From Streptomyces sp. MH60 (GTDB taxonomy: Bacteria; Actinomycetota; Actinomycetes; Streptomycetales; Streptomycetaceae): 64,000 nt of DNA. The position numbers and the translations under genes were made by a program. The stretch is from assembly GCF_002939385.1 (NCBI RefSeq), contig NZ_MULI01000010.1, positions 62,001 to 126,000 of the forward strand, written 5' to 3'. A model generated the notes under the pieces. The model had not been told where the DNA came from. It was given only the letters and a program-made list of their open reading frames with translations, and made no database searches. This document shows positions 16,060 to 25,200 of the stretch, one piece after another. Numbering within the stretch: position 1 is the first letter of the stretch; every line of letters begins with the position of its first letter.

Positions 16060-16087
16060 TTGAGCAGGCCGGGCGGGGTGCTAGAGT
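16060..16087 (+). promoter_or_regulatory. Promoter of tRNA-Ala
   Basis: TTGAGC (16060-16065) and TAGAGT (16082-16087) are separated by 16 bases and lie 14 bases before the mature tRNA, matching a vegetative (HrdB-type) promoter. Confidence 0.65.
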
Positions 16088-16101
16088 TTCACTCGTTGCA
16101 A

Positions 16102-16175
16102 GGGCCTGTGGCGCAGTCCGGTAGCGCACCTCGTTCGCATCGAGGGGGCCAGGGGTTCAAATCCCCTCAGGTCCA
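16102..16175 (+). tRNA. tRNA-Ala (CGC)
   Basis: A 74-nt cloverleaf folds with acceptor GGGCCTG/CAGGTCC, a D arm, anticodon stem CCTCG/CGAGG around loop TTCGCAT (anticodon CGC, reading GCG), a five-base variable region and T arm AGGGG/CCCCT with TTCAAAT. The acceptor has G3-U70, the alanine identity pair. CCA is not encoded. A 20-bp hairpin follows at 16184. Confidence 0.95.
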
Positions 16176-16183
16176 CGCACATT

Positions 16184-16228
16184 GACGAAGGTCCCGTCCG
16201 ATCATCACGATCGGACGGGACCTTCGTC
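16184..16228. terminator. 20-bp perfect hairpin, bidirectional terminator
   Basis: Arms at 16184-16203 and 16209-16228 are perfectly complementary around the loop ATCAC. The hairpin lies eight bases after the tRNA and before the stop of the convergent GNAT gene at 16298, so it can serve both. Confidence 0.9.
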
Positions 16229-16297
16229 GTCTCCGGGTCCGCTCCCGGCCTCGGCCCCGGGCTGGTCCGTCCCGTGGCGCCGAGGCCCGTCCCTCGG

Positions 16298-16783
16298 CTA
16301 CGGGACCTGGAGCGCCTTCGCGTAGCAGAGGCTCTCCTCGTGGAAGCGGTAGTAGCCGAACTTCGCGCACGGCTCGTAGCCGCTGGACGTGTACAGGGCC
16401 ACGGCCTCCGGCTGCTTCGTGCCGGTCTCCAGCACCATGCGGGTCCGGCCCGCCGCACGGGCGTCCTCCTCCAGGGCGGCCAGGATGCGGCGGGCCAGGC
16501 CGCGCCCGCGCACCTGCTCGACCACGAACATCCGCTTGAGTTCGGCGTCCCCGTCGAGGTTGCCCTCGTCGTTGGCGTCCTGGCTGCGCCAGCCGCCCGA
16601 GGCGACCGGGACGTCGTTCTCGTCGTACGCGATCAGGTACTGGCCGTTCGGGGGTGCGAAGTCCGACGGGTCCAGATGCGTGGCGTCGCCGCCGTCGCCG
16701 TAGCGGACGTCGTACTCGGCCTGGACCTCGTCGTTGAGCTTCACGGCGTCGGGGTGGTCGAAGGGGACCCGGCGTATGTTCAT
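16298..16783 (-). CDS. GNAT N-acetyltransferase
   Basis: The 161-aa product starts at ATG 16783 (MNIRRVPFDHPDAVKLNDEV) with an AGGAAG site immediately upstream. It contains the GNAT acetyl-CoA region ELKRMFVVEQVRGRGLARRI and the later GTKQPEAVALYTSSGYEPCAKFGYY. This subgroup resembles small PhnO/acetyltransferase proteins of unknown substrate. It is divergent from the exonuclease III gene, whose start is only 67 bp away, so the two share a regulatory region. Confidence 0.85.
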   Translation of the reverse strand: MNIRRVPFDHPDAVKLNDEVQAEYDVRYGDGGDATHLDPSDFAPPNGQYLIAYDENDVPVASGGWRSQDANDEGNLDGDAELKRMFVVEQVRGRGLARRILAALEEDARAAGRTRMVLETGTKQPEAVALYTSSGYEPCAKFGYYRFHEESLCYAKALQVP

Positions 16784-16850
16784 GCTTCCTACCGTATATC
16801 GATGCGTATCCGGAGCGGGACACCGTCCAGTGTGCCGGTATCGTGCCCTG

Positions 16851-17654
16851 GTGCTCACCGTGACCTCCGTGAACGTGAACGGTCTGCGCGCCGCCGCGAA
16901 GAAGGGCTTCGTTGAATGGCTCGCCGACACCTCCGCCGATGTGTTGTGCCTCCAGGAGGTGCGGGCCGAACCCCACCAACTGCCGGAACACGTCCGTACG
17001 CCCGAGGGCTGGCACGTGACGCACGCCCCCGCCGCCGCCAAGGGCCGGGCCGGCGTCTCCCTCTGCACGCGCCGTGAGCCCGACGCCGTCCGCGTCGGTT
17101 TCGGCTCGACCGAGTTCGACACCGGTGGCCGCTACGTCGAGGCCGACCTGCCCGGTGTGACGGTCGCCTCCCTCTACCTGCCCTCCGGCGAGGTCGGCAC
17201 CGAGCGCCAGGACGAGAAGGTCCGCTTCATGGACGAGTTCCTCCCCTACCTCAAGGGCCTGCGCGAGCGCGCCGCCGCCGAGGGGCGCGAGGTCGTCGTC
17301 TGCGGCGACTGGAACATCGCCCACCGCGAGGCCGACCTGAAGAACTGGCGCGCCAACAAGAAGAACTCCGGCTTCCTGCCGGAGGAGCGGGAGTGGCTGA
17401 GCCGCGTCCTCGACCCGGCCGAGGGCGGATACGTGGACGTCGTGCGCTCCCTGCACCCGGACGTCGAGGGACCGTACTCGTGGTGGTCGTACCGGGGGCG
17501 GGCTTTTGACAACGACTCGGGATGGCGCATCGACTACCACCTCTCCACCCCCGGGCTGGCCTCCAGGGCCCTCAAGGGCTACGTCGAGCGGGCCGCCACG
17601 CACGCCGAGCGCTGGTCCGACCACGCGCCGGTGACGGTGGTCTACGGCCCCTGA
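16851..17654 (+). CDS. xthA: Exodeoxyribonuclease III
   Basis: A 267-aa Mg2+-dependent AP endonuclease / 3'-5' exonuclease of base-excision repair. The EEP fold motifs are all present: VTSVNVNGLRAAAKKG, VLCLQEVRAE (metal-binding Glu), YLPSGEVG, VVCGDWNIAHREADLKN, DNDSGWRIDYHL and the terminal WSDHAPVTV with the catalytic Asp-His. The GTG at 16851 is chosen because the motif starts a few residues later; the longer frame overlaps the divergent gene. Length matches the family. Confidence 0.95.
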   Translation: MLTVTSVNVNGLRAAAKKGFVEWLADTSADVLCLQEVRAEPHQLPEHVRTPEGWHVTHAPAAAKGRAGVSLCTRREPDAVRVGFGSTEFDTGGRYVEADLPGVTVASLYLPSGEVGTERQDEKVRFMDEFLPYLKGLRERAAAEGREVVVCGDWNIAHREADLKNWRANKKNSGFLPEEREWLSRVLDPAEGGYVDVVRSLHPDVEGPYSWWSYRGRAFDNDSGWRIDYHLSTPGLASRALKGYVERAATHAERWSDHAPVTVVYGP

Positions 17655-17670
17655 CGAGCGGGGCGGAGAC

Positions 17671-18324
17671 CTATTCCGACCCCTTCCGTGTCCGCCGGTC
17701 CAGTGCCAGTGACAGTTCCGCCTCCACCACGCTGCGGGCCAGCGGGCGCAGGCGGTGGAATTCCGGTTCCGGGGCGTGGCGCAGGATCAGGTCGGCGAAG
17801 AGTTCGGCGAGGGCGTCGGCGTGTTCGCGGACGCGGGCGCCGGCCTGGAGGACCTCGCCGAGCGGGATGCCCTCGCGGACCAGAGCGGAGGAGACCTCCA
17901 GCAGGCGGTGGCTGATGTGGACGAGTTCGTCGCCGTCGGTGCCGAGGTAGCCCAGCTCCATCGCGGTGGCCAGGTTCTCCGGGGTGACCTCGCCCTCGAA
18001 GCGGGCGGCGAGTTCCTCGGGGGTGAGGTGGACCGGGGTCTCCTCGGTGGGCTCGCCGAGGCCCAGCAGGTCGCCGACGTCGCGGCCGTGGGCGAAGGCG
18101 TCGGCCAGTTCCGCGATGCCGTTCAGGGTGTGGCCGCGGTCCAGCAGGGCGGCGATGGTGCGCAGTCGGGCCAGGTGGTGGTCGTCGTACCAGGCGATGC
18201 GGCCCTCGCGGCGGGGCGGCGGGATCAGTTTGCGTTCGCGGTAGAAGCGCAGGGTGCGCACCGTGATGCCGGCCAGCCGGGCCAGTTCCTCTATGCGGTA
18301 TTCGCGCTTCTCCGTCACGTCCAC
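17671..18324 (-). CDS. MerR-family transcriptional regulator
   Basis: The 217-aa product has an N-terminal MerR helix-turn-helix (YRIEELARLAGITVRTLRFYRE plus a wing, RREGRIAWYDDHHLARLRTI), then a helical C-terminal effector region without the cysteines of metal sensors. It lies convergent to xthA and divergent from the monooxygenase operon, 152 bp away. Control of that operon is the natural guess, helped by a perfect inverted repeat in the gap. The effector is unknown. Confidence 0.9.
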   Translation of the reverse strand: MDVTEKREYRIEELARLAGITVRTLRFYRERKLIPPPRREGRIAWYDDHHLARLRTIAALLDRGHTLNGIAELADAFAHGRDVGDLLGLGEPTEETPVHLTPEELAARFEGEVTPENLATAMELGYLGTDGDELVHISHRLLEVSSALVREGIPLGEVLQAGARVREHADALAELFADLILRHAPEPEFHRLRPLARSVVEAELSLALDRRTRKGSE

Positions 18325-18404
18325 GACCTTATGGCGTACCGCCGGTAACTTTCCTCCGCTCGACCCCTACCCATGAGTACGGACCTGCTCTACGCTCCCA
18401 TTGC

Positions 18405-18420
18405 GCCAGTGTTCACTGGC
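18405..18420. promoter_or_regulatory. Inverted repeat upstream of the monooxygenase operon
   Basis: GCCAGTG-TT-CACTGGC is a perfect 7-2-7 inverted repeat between the MerR gene and the monooxygenase start. It is followed at 18422-18457 by partial direct repeats of GGTTCCAGACGG. A candidate operator. Confidence 0.5.
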
Positions 18421-18476
18421 ATGGTTCCAGACGGTTCCAGGTTCCAGACGGTCCAGGCAAGCGTGGAGGCTCCGGG

Positions 18477-20024
18477 ATGGCCGAGCACGAGCAGGTTCAC
18501 GAACACGTACGGGTGGCGGTGATCGGGTCCGGCTTCGGCGGGCTGGGAGCCGCCGTACGGCTGCGGCGCGAAGGGATCACCGACTTCGTCGTACTGGAGC
18601 GGTCCGGCAGCGTCGGCGGCACCTGGCGGGACAACAGCTACCCCGGCTGCGCCTGCGACGTACCGTCCCACCTGTACTCCTTCTCCTTCGCGCCCAACCC
18701 CGAGTGGCCGCGCACCTTCTCCGGGCAGGAGCACATCCGCGCCTACCTGGAGCACGTCACCGACACCTTCGGGCTGCGCCCCCACCTCCGCTTCGACTCG
18801 GAGGTGAAGCGGATGGCGTGGGACACCGAGCAGCTTCGGTGGGAGATCGAGACCGTGCGCGGCACGCTCACCGCCGACGTCGTGGTGTCCGCGACCGGGC
18901 CGCTGTCCGACCCCAAGGTCCCGGACATCCCGGGGCTCGACTCCTTCCCCGGCAAGGTCTTCCACTCCGCCCGCTGGGACCACGACTACGACCTCACCGG
19001 CAAGCGCGTCGCCATGATCGGCACCGGCGCCTCCGCCATCCAGATCGTGCCGTCCATCCAGCCGAAGGCGGGCCGGCTCACCCTCTTCCAGCGCACCCCT
19101 GCCTGGGTGATGCCCCGCATGGACCGGGCCATCAGCGGCGCCGAGCGGGCCCTGCACCGGGCGCTGCCCGTCACCACCAAGCTGCGCCGCGGGCTGCTGT
19201 GGGGCATCCGGGAGCTCCAGGTGCAGGCGTTCACCAAGCACCCCGACGAGCTGGGCTTCGTCGAGCGGATCGCCAAGCGCAACATGGGCGCCGCCATCAA
19301 GGACCCGGCCCTGCGCGCCAAGCTCACCCCCGACTACCGCATCGGCTGCAAGCGGATCCTGCTGTCGAGCACGTACTACCCGGCGCTCGCCGAGCCCAAC
19401 GTCGACGTGGTCGCGAGCGGGCTCAGCGAGGTGCGCGGGTCGACGCTGGTCGCCGCCGACGGCACCGAGGCCGAGGCGGACGCGATCATCTTCGGCACCG
19501 GCTTCCACGTCACCGACATGCCCATCGCCGAGCGCGTCGTGGGCGCGGACGGGCGGACGCTGGCCGAGACCTGGAAGGGGGGCATGGAGGCGCTGCGCGG
19601 TGGCACGGCGGCCGGTTTCCCCAACTTCATGACGGTCATCGGGCCCAACACCGGCCTCGGGAACTCGTCCATGATCCTGATGATCGAGTCCCAGCTGAAC
19701 TACCTGGCGGACTACCTGCGCCAGTTGAACGTCCTCGGCGGCCGCACCGCCCTCGACCCGCGCCCCGCCGCCGTGCGCAACTGGAACCACCGGGTGCAGG
19801 AGCGCATGAAGCGCACGGTGTGGAACACCGGCGGCTGCACCAGCTGGTACCTGGACGCGAGCGGCCGCAACACCACCGTCTGGCCCGGCACGACCGCCGA
19901 GTTCCGGCGGGAGACACGGCGCGTGGACCTCGCGGAGTACCAGGTGCTGCGCCCGGGCCCCGCGAAGGCCGCCGCGGAGCCCACGGCCAAGGCCGCCGAC
20001 GCGGACGCCGAGGTGAGCGCGTGA
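18477..20024 (+). CDS. Flavin-containing (Baeyer-Villiger type) monooxygenase
   Basis: A 515-aa FAD/NADPH monooxygenase. The FAD Rossmann motif is VAVIGSGFGGLGAAV (residues about 13-27). The Baeyer-Villiger fingerprint is seen as FPGKVFHSARWD, with D where many members have P. The NADPH motif is AMIGTGASAIQI, and FGTGFHVTD is in the C-terminal part. Substrates of such enzymes are ketones or lipophilic compounds. It is the first gene of a three-gene overlapping operon (monooxygenase, alpha/beta hydrolase, SDR), which suggests successive oxidation, ester cleavage and alcohol/ketone conversion. The order matches mymA-lipR-sadH of Mycobacterium tuberculosis, where an envelope-lipid role was proposed. 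Confidence 0.9.
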   Translation: MAEHEQVHEHVRVAVIGSGFGGLGAAVRLRREGITDFVVLERSGSVGGTWRDNSYPGCACDVPSHLYSFSFAPNPEWPRTFSGQEHIRAYLEHVTDTFGLRPHLRFDSEVKRMAWDTEQLRWEIETVRGTLTADVVVSATGPLSDPKVPDIPGLDSFPGKVFHSARWDHDYDLTGKRVAMIGTGASAIQIVPSIQPKAGRLTLFQRTPAWVMPRMDRAISGAERALHRALPVTTKLRRGLLWGIRELQVQAFTKHPDELGFVERIAKRNMGAAIKDPALRAKLTPDYRIGCKRILLSSTYYPALAEPNVDVVASGLSEVRGSTLVAADGTEAEADAIIFGTGFHVTDMPIAERVVGADGRTLAETWKGGMEALRGGTAAGFPNFMTVIGPNTGLGNSSMILMIESQLNYLADYLRQLNVLGGRTALDPRPAAVRNWNHRVQERMKRTVWNTGGCTSWYLDASGRNTTVWPGTTAEFRRETRRVDLAEYQVLRPGPAKAAAEPTAKAADADAEVSA

Positions 20025-20974
20025 GCTGCCTGCTGCACGTCGCCGACGGGCCGTATGCCCCGCCCGTGCCCGCCCGCGAGCTGACCGTCACCGCCGCCGA
20101 CGGGGCCCGCGTCCATGTCGAGGTGCACGGCCCCGACGACGCCCCCGCGGTCGTCCTCGCGCACGGCTGGTGCTGCTCCACCGCCTTCTGGGCGGCGCAG
20201 ATCCGCGCACTGGCCGTCGACCACCGCGTCATCGCCTACGACCAGCGCGGCCACGGACGCAGCCCGGTCAACCCGGCGTACGGCACCGAGCCGCTCGCCG
20301 ACGACCTCGAAGCCGTCCTCACGGCCACCCTCGCGCCGGGTGAGCGGGCCGTGATCGTCGGGCACTCCATGGGCGGGATGACGCTGATGGCCGCGGCGTC
20401 CCGCCCCGCGGTGCGCGAGCACGCGGCGGCCGTCCTGCTGTGCAGCACGGGCAGCGCACGCCTGGTGGCGTCCGCCACCGTGCTGCCGATGCGGGCGGGC
20501 CGGGTACGCACCTGGCTGACCCGGCGGATCCTCGGCTCCCGGGCACCGCTCGGGCCGGTCACACCGCTCGCCCGCCGGATCCTCAAGTACGGGACGATGG
20601 GCCCCGCTTCCGCCCCGCACATGGTCGACGCCTGCGCCCGCATCGTGCACGCCTGCCCGAGCCGGGTGCGGCACGGCTGGTCCCAGGTGCTCGACCTGCT
20701 CGACCTCGACCACGGCGTACGGGAGTTGCGGATGCCGGTGGAGATCGTGGTCGGTACGGCGGACCGGCTGACGCCGCCCGTGCAGGCCCGCGCACTGGCC
20801 GCCGCGCTGCCCGACTGCGTGGGCCTGACCGAACTCCCGGGGCTCGGCCACATGACGCCGGTGGAGGCCCCGGAGCTGGTCAGCGGGAAGATACGGGCCC
20901 TCGCGGCCACCTACATACCGAGCGCACGCGGTGAGCGTGCCGAAGCCGCCGTACACGCCGAGGAGAGCGCATGA
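20021..20974 (+). CDS. Alpha/beta-fold hydrolase
   Basis: The 317-aa product starts at GTG 20021, overlapping the upstream stop as GTGA. It has the oxyanion-region LAHGWCCST, the strand-loop AYDQRGHGRS, the nucleophile elbow GHSMGGM, the acid-bearing VVGTADRLTPP and the catalytic His in GLGHMTP, i.e. a complete Ser-Asp-His triad. A cap-like insertion lies between the elbow and the acid. A likely role is hydrolysis of the ester made by the upstream monooxygenase (inference from operon context). Overlap of its last codon with the SDR start implies coupled translation. Confidence 0.9.
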   Translation: MSCLLHVADGPYAPPVPARELTVTAADGARVHVEVHGPDDAPAVVLAHGWCCSTAFWAAQIRALAVDHRVIAYDQRGHGRSPVNPAYGTEPLADDLEAVLTATLAPGERAVIVGHSMGGMTLMAAASRPAVREHAAAVLLCSTGSARLVASATVLPMRAGRVRTWLTRRILGSRAPLGPVTPLARRILKYGTMGPASAPHMVDACARIVHACPSRVRHGWSQVLDLLDLDHGVRELRMPVEIVVGTADRLTPPVQARALAAALPDCVGLTELPGLGHMTPVEAPELVSGKIRALAATYIPSARGERAEAAVHAEESA

Positions 20975-21864
20975 GCAGGGTGAGCCTGGAAGGGCGGGTC
21001 GCCGTCGTCACCGGAGCGGCGCGGGGCGTCGGGGAGTTGATGGCCCGCAAGCTGTCCGCGCGCGGGGTGAAGGTCGCGCTGGTCGGCCTGGAGCCGGACG
21101 AACTCAAGCAGGTGTCCGCCCGGTTGCACAGCGACAGCGACCACTGGCACGCCGACGTCACCGACCACGAGGCGATGGCCCGGGTGGCGGCGGAGGTCGA
21201 GGAGCGGTTCGGGAAGGTCGACATCGTCGTCGCCAACGCGGGTGTGGCCACCGGCGGTCCCTTCGTCGACTCCGACCCGGAGTCCTGGCGGCGGGTGATC
21301 GAGGTCAACCTGATCGGCTCGGCCGTCACCGCCCGCGCCTTCCTGCCCGCCCTGCTGGAGAGCCGCGGCTACCTGCTCCAGATCGCCTCGCTGGCCGCCC
21401 TCACCCCCGCCCCGATGATGAGCGCCTACTGCGCCTCCAAGTCCGGCGTCGAGGCGTACGCGCACAGCCTGCGCGGCGAGGTCGGGCACCGGGGCGTGAA
21501 GGTCGGCGTCGGCTATCTGTCCTGGACCGACACCGACATGGTGCGCGGGGCGGACCAGGACGACGTCATGCGGGAGTTGCGGCAGCGGCTGCCCTGGCCG
21601 TCGAACAAGACCTATCCGCTGGGCCCGGCGGTCGACCGGCTGGTGGAGGGCGTCGAGCGCCGCTCCGCGCACGTCTACGGGCAGTGGTGGCTGCGCGGCA
21701 TGCAGGGCGTGCGCGGCTACCTGCCGGCCGTCATCGGCACCGTCGGGCAGCGCGAGATGCGGCGCTTCGGCGACCGGCTGAACGGCCGGCGGATCGGCCT
21801 GGTCGGCGCCGGTGGAGCGGCCGACGAACAGCGTCCCACCAGGGCGACTACGGTCCGTAAGTGA
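20971..21864 (+). CDS. Short-chain dehydrogenase/reductase
   Basis: A 297-aa SDR. It shows the NAD(P) motif TGAARGVG (residues about 15-22), the VANAGVA strand, the catalytic Ser in LLQIASLAAL and the YCASK active-site Tyr-Lys. A C-terminal extension of about 50 residues goes beyond the core, with RRIGLVGAGGAADEQ near the end. The start ATG overlaps the hydrolase stop. In the proposed mymA-like pathway it would interconvert alcohol and ketone. The coenzyme is not certain from the visible loop. Confidence 0.92.
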   Translation: MSRVSLEGRVAVVTGAARGVGELMARKLSARGVKVALVGLEPDELKQVSARLHSDSDHWHADVTDHEAMARVAAEVEERFGKVDIVVANAGVATGGPFVDSDPESWRRVIEVNLIGSAVTARAFLPALLESRGYLLQIASLAALTPAPMMSAYCASKSGVEAYAHSLRGEVGHRGVKVGVGYLSWTDTDMVRGADQDDVMRELRQRLPWPSNKTYPLGPAVDRLVEGVERRSAHVYGQWWLRGMQGVRGYLPAVIGTVGQREMRRFGDRLNGRRIGLVGAGGAADEQRPTRATTVRK

Positions 21865-21952
21865 TCGACATGCGCACGGTCACGGCTCGTGTGAATCTGA
21901 TCGAGCGCCCGGCCGAACCGGTCGGGCCCGATCACCACAGGAGTGAACCCAC

Positions 21953-22180
21953 ATGGGTATGAAGGACCAGTTCCAGGACAAGGCCGAGCGCATGCAGCAG
22001 CAGGGCAAGCAGCGTGCCGAGCAGGCGCGGGACCAGTTCCAGAACCGCGACCGCCGTCGCGACGAGGACGAGATCGACCCGTCCTCCCCGGCCTCGCGTC
22101 GCCGCGAGTCGGAGCACCAGGACCCGGCCTCGCGCCGTCGGGACGAGGACGAGCGCCTCCAGGACAGCTTCGACGCCTGA
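21953..22180 (+). CDS. Small, highly charged, probably disordered protein (75 aa)
   Basis: ATG at 21953, with AGGAG upstream, opens a 75-codon frame; a second in-frame ATG follows at 21959. The product is nearly all Gln, Arg, Asp, Glu and Lys. The first half looks like a charged helix (DKAERMQQQGKQRAEQARDQ). The second half repeats a PASRRRxSEHQDPASRRR theme. There is no hydrophobic core, so it is probably intrinsically disordered. It is followed by a strong hairpin at 22200. Function unknown. Confidence 0.7.
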   Translation: MGMKDQFQDKAERMQQQGKQRAEQARDQFQNRDRRRDEDEIDPSSPASRRRESEHQDPASRRRDEDERLQDSFDA

Positions 22181-22199
22181 CGCGCCGCCGCTGAGGTGA

Positions 22200-22235
22200 G
22201 AGGGCGCCCCCCGGGTCGACCGGGTGGGCGCCCTC
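22200..22235. terminator. Terminator hairpin
   Basis: A 10-bp stem GAGGGCGCCC/GGGCGCCCTC encloses an inner CCCGG-GTCGA-CCGGG hairpin. It lies 20 bp after the small-protein stop and 37 bp from the convergent protease stop, so it probably serves both directions. Confidence 0.8.
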
Positions 22236-22272
22236 CCCTGTGCCCTCAGGGCTTCTCGAAGGTTCTACGGTT

Positions 22273-25200
22273 CTACTCCCGCGGCGGCAGTGGCGGACGC
22301 GACCGGTCCGGTACGGCCTCATAACCGGGCGGCGTGGCGGGCGGGTTGGTCTCCAGCAGCTCCAGCGCCAGCCGTACCGCCTCGTCGAGGACCGGGTAGC
22401 GGCCCTCGGCCCAGTCCAGCGGGGTGCGCAGCGCCTCGACGTCGGGGGCGACGCCGTAGTTCTCCACGGACCAGCCGTAGGCGTCGAACCAGGCCGCGTT
22501 CATGGGCATCGTGATCACCGAGCCGTCGCCGAGCCGGTGCCGGCCGGTCATGCCGACCACGCCGCCCCAGGTGCGCTGTCCGACCACCGGGCCGAGCCGC
22601 AGCAGCTTGAACGCGGCCGTGATCATGTCGCCGTCGGACGACGTCGCCTCGTCCGCGACCGCGACGACCGGGCCGCGCGGCGCGTTGGAGGTGTACGACA
22701 CCGGCTGGGCGTCGCGGGTGAGGTCCCAGCCCAGGATGGTCCGGGTCAGCTTCTCGATGACCAGCTCGCTGATGTGCCCGCCCGCGTTGCCCCGCACGTC
22801 CACGATGAGCGCGGGCCGGGACACCTCCATGCGCAGGTCTCGGTTGAACTGCGCCCAGCCGGAACCGCCCATGTCGGGGATGTGCAGGTAGCCGCACCGC
22901 CCGCCGCTCAACTCGCGGACCACTTCCCGGCGTTTGGCCACCCAGTCCTGGTAGCGCAGGGGGCGTTCGTCGACGAGCGGTACGACGGCGACCCGGCGGG
23001 AGGGGCCCTGGCGGCCCTCGGCGGGGGAGAAGGTCAGCTCCACCGTCGTGCCGCCCGCGCCCGCCAGCAGCGGGGAGGGGCCCTGGACCGGGTCGACCGG
23101 GCGGCCGTCGACGTGGGTCAGGACGGCACCGTCGCGGATGCCCGTGCCGGCCAGCGGGGAGCGGGCCTTGGAGTCGGAGGAGTCGCCCGGCAGGATGCGC
23201 CTGGCCACCCACCGTCCGTCCCGGCAGACGAAGTTGGCGCCGAGCAGGCCCTGCCAGCGCTGGTAGTGCGCCGGGCCCTCGTTGCGCCGGGCGGCGACGA
23301 CGTAGGCGTGCGAGGTGCCCAGCTCGCCGAGCACCTCGCGCAGCAGGTCGGCGAACTCGTCCGGGGAGGCGACGCGTTCGAGCAGTGGGCGGTACTGGTC
23401 GAGGACCGCGTCCCAGTCGATGCCGCACATGCCGGGGTCCCAGAAGTGGGCGCGGATCAGGCGGCCCGCCTCGTCGTACGCCTGGCGCCACTCGGCGGCC
23501 GGGTCCACCTCGTGCAGGATGCGGCGCAGGTCGATCCAGGTGGTCGAGTCGCCGTCGCCCACCTCGGTCGCCGGTACGGCGCGCAGATCGCCCTCGTCGA
23601 GCACGACCAGGCGGCTGCCGTCGCCGCTGACCCGGAACCAGTCGAGGTGGTCGACCAGTTCGGACTTCTTCGCCTTGGCCAGGTTGAAGTGCTCCAGCGT
23701 GGGCCGCTCGCTCGGGTCGGCCGGGTTGGCGAAGGTCTCGCCGAGCGCGCCCGAGATCGGCCAGCGCAGCCAGACCAGGCCGCCGCCCGCGACCGGCTCC
23801 AGCGCCGAGTACTTGGAGGCGGTGACCGGGAACGGTGTCACCCGGTTCTCCAGCCCCTCGACCTCGACGGTCACCGCGCCGCCCTCGCCGGGCTCGTCCT
23901 CCAGCGGGTCGAGGCCCCCGGCCGCGGGGCGGCCCTCGGGGTTGAGGGCGAAGGGGGAGGGGGTCGCCGAGGACAGCGGCACCAGGTAGGGGCGGCAGCC
24001 CAGGGGGAAGGACAGGTCGCCGGTGTGCACGTCGTACACCGGGTCGAAGCCGCGCCAGGACAGGAAGGCGAGGTAGCGGCCGTCCCGGGTGAACACCGGG
24101 TTCTCGTCCTCGAAGCGGCCGTTGGTGACGTCGACGACGAGGGTGCCCTCCGGGCCGTCGATCCGGGCCATCTTGATCTGCCGCAGGGTGCGTCCGATGC
24201 CCGGGTGCGACCAGGTGAGCCAGGTCCCGTCGGGCGAGAAGGCGAGGTCGCGCACGGGGCCGTTGACGGAGCGGATCAACTCGGTGACCTGGTCTCCGGC
24301 GGTGGCGGGGGCGCCGGGGTCGCCGAGCGGGATGCCCGCCTCGGGGCCGCGTTCCTCGGTGGCGGTGTCCGCGGGGCCGCGTCCGGCCGTACCGGTGTCC
24401 GCCTGGGCCGCCGTGCCGGCCGGGCCCTGTTCCGCCGCGTCCGCCGGGTACCCGGCGTCCACCGCGTCCAGCGTCAGCGCCACCTCCGTGTCCGGCTCCG
24501 TGACGTCGAGGATCAGCAGCCGTCCGTCGTGCGAGGCGACGGCGAGCCGGTCGCCCGCCGGGTCCGAGACCAGCTCCAGGACCCGGCCGAGGCGCCCGGA
24601 GGCCAGGCGCCGGGCCGCGCGGCCGCCGGTCGCCCTGGGCAGGTAGGAGATCTCGACGGCGTCCTCGCCCTCCGCGTCCGTCACGTACGCGATCCGTCCG
24701 CTCTCCCCGAGCATCTCCGGCAGCCGCACCCGTACCCCCGGGGTGTCCGCGATGGTGCGGGCCGGGCCGTCGCGGTGGGTGAGCCAGTACAGGCTGCCGC
24801 GTACGACGACGGCGCTCGCGCGGCCCGTCTCGTCGACGGAGACGCCGCCCACGTGCTGCGCGGCGGGCACCTGGTAGGTACGCCGCCCCGCGCGCGGCCC
24901 GCTCAGCCGCACGTCGAGCCGGCGCGGCGCCGAGCCCGGCGCGAGGTCGTCCACGATCCACAGGTCGCCCGCGCACTGGTACACCACCCGGGTGCCGTCG
25001 CTGGAGGCGTTGCGGGCGTAGAACGCGTCGTGGTCGGTGTGGCGGCGCAGGCCGGTGCCGTCGTGGGCGCAGGAGTAGAGGTTGCCGACGCCCTCGTGGT
25101 CGGAGAGGAAGGCGATCCGGCCGCCGACGAACATGGGGGCGGCGAGGTGCCCGCCGAGGTCGGGCAGGAGCCGCTCGCCGTGCAGCCAGAGCCGGCCCGT

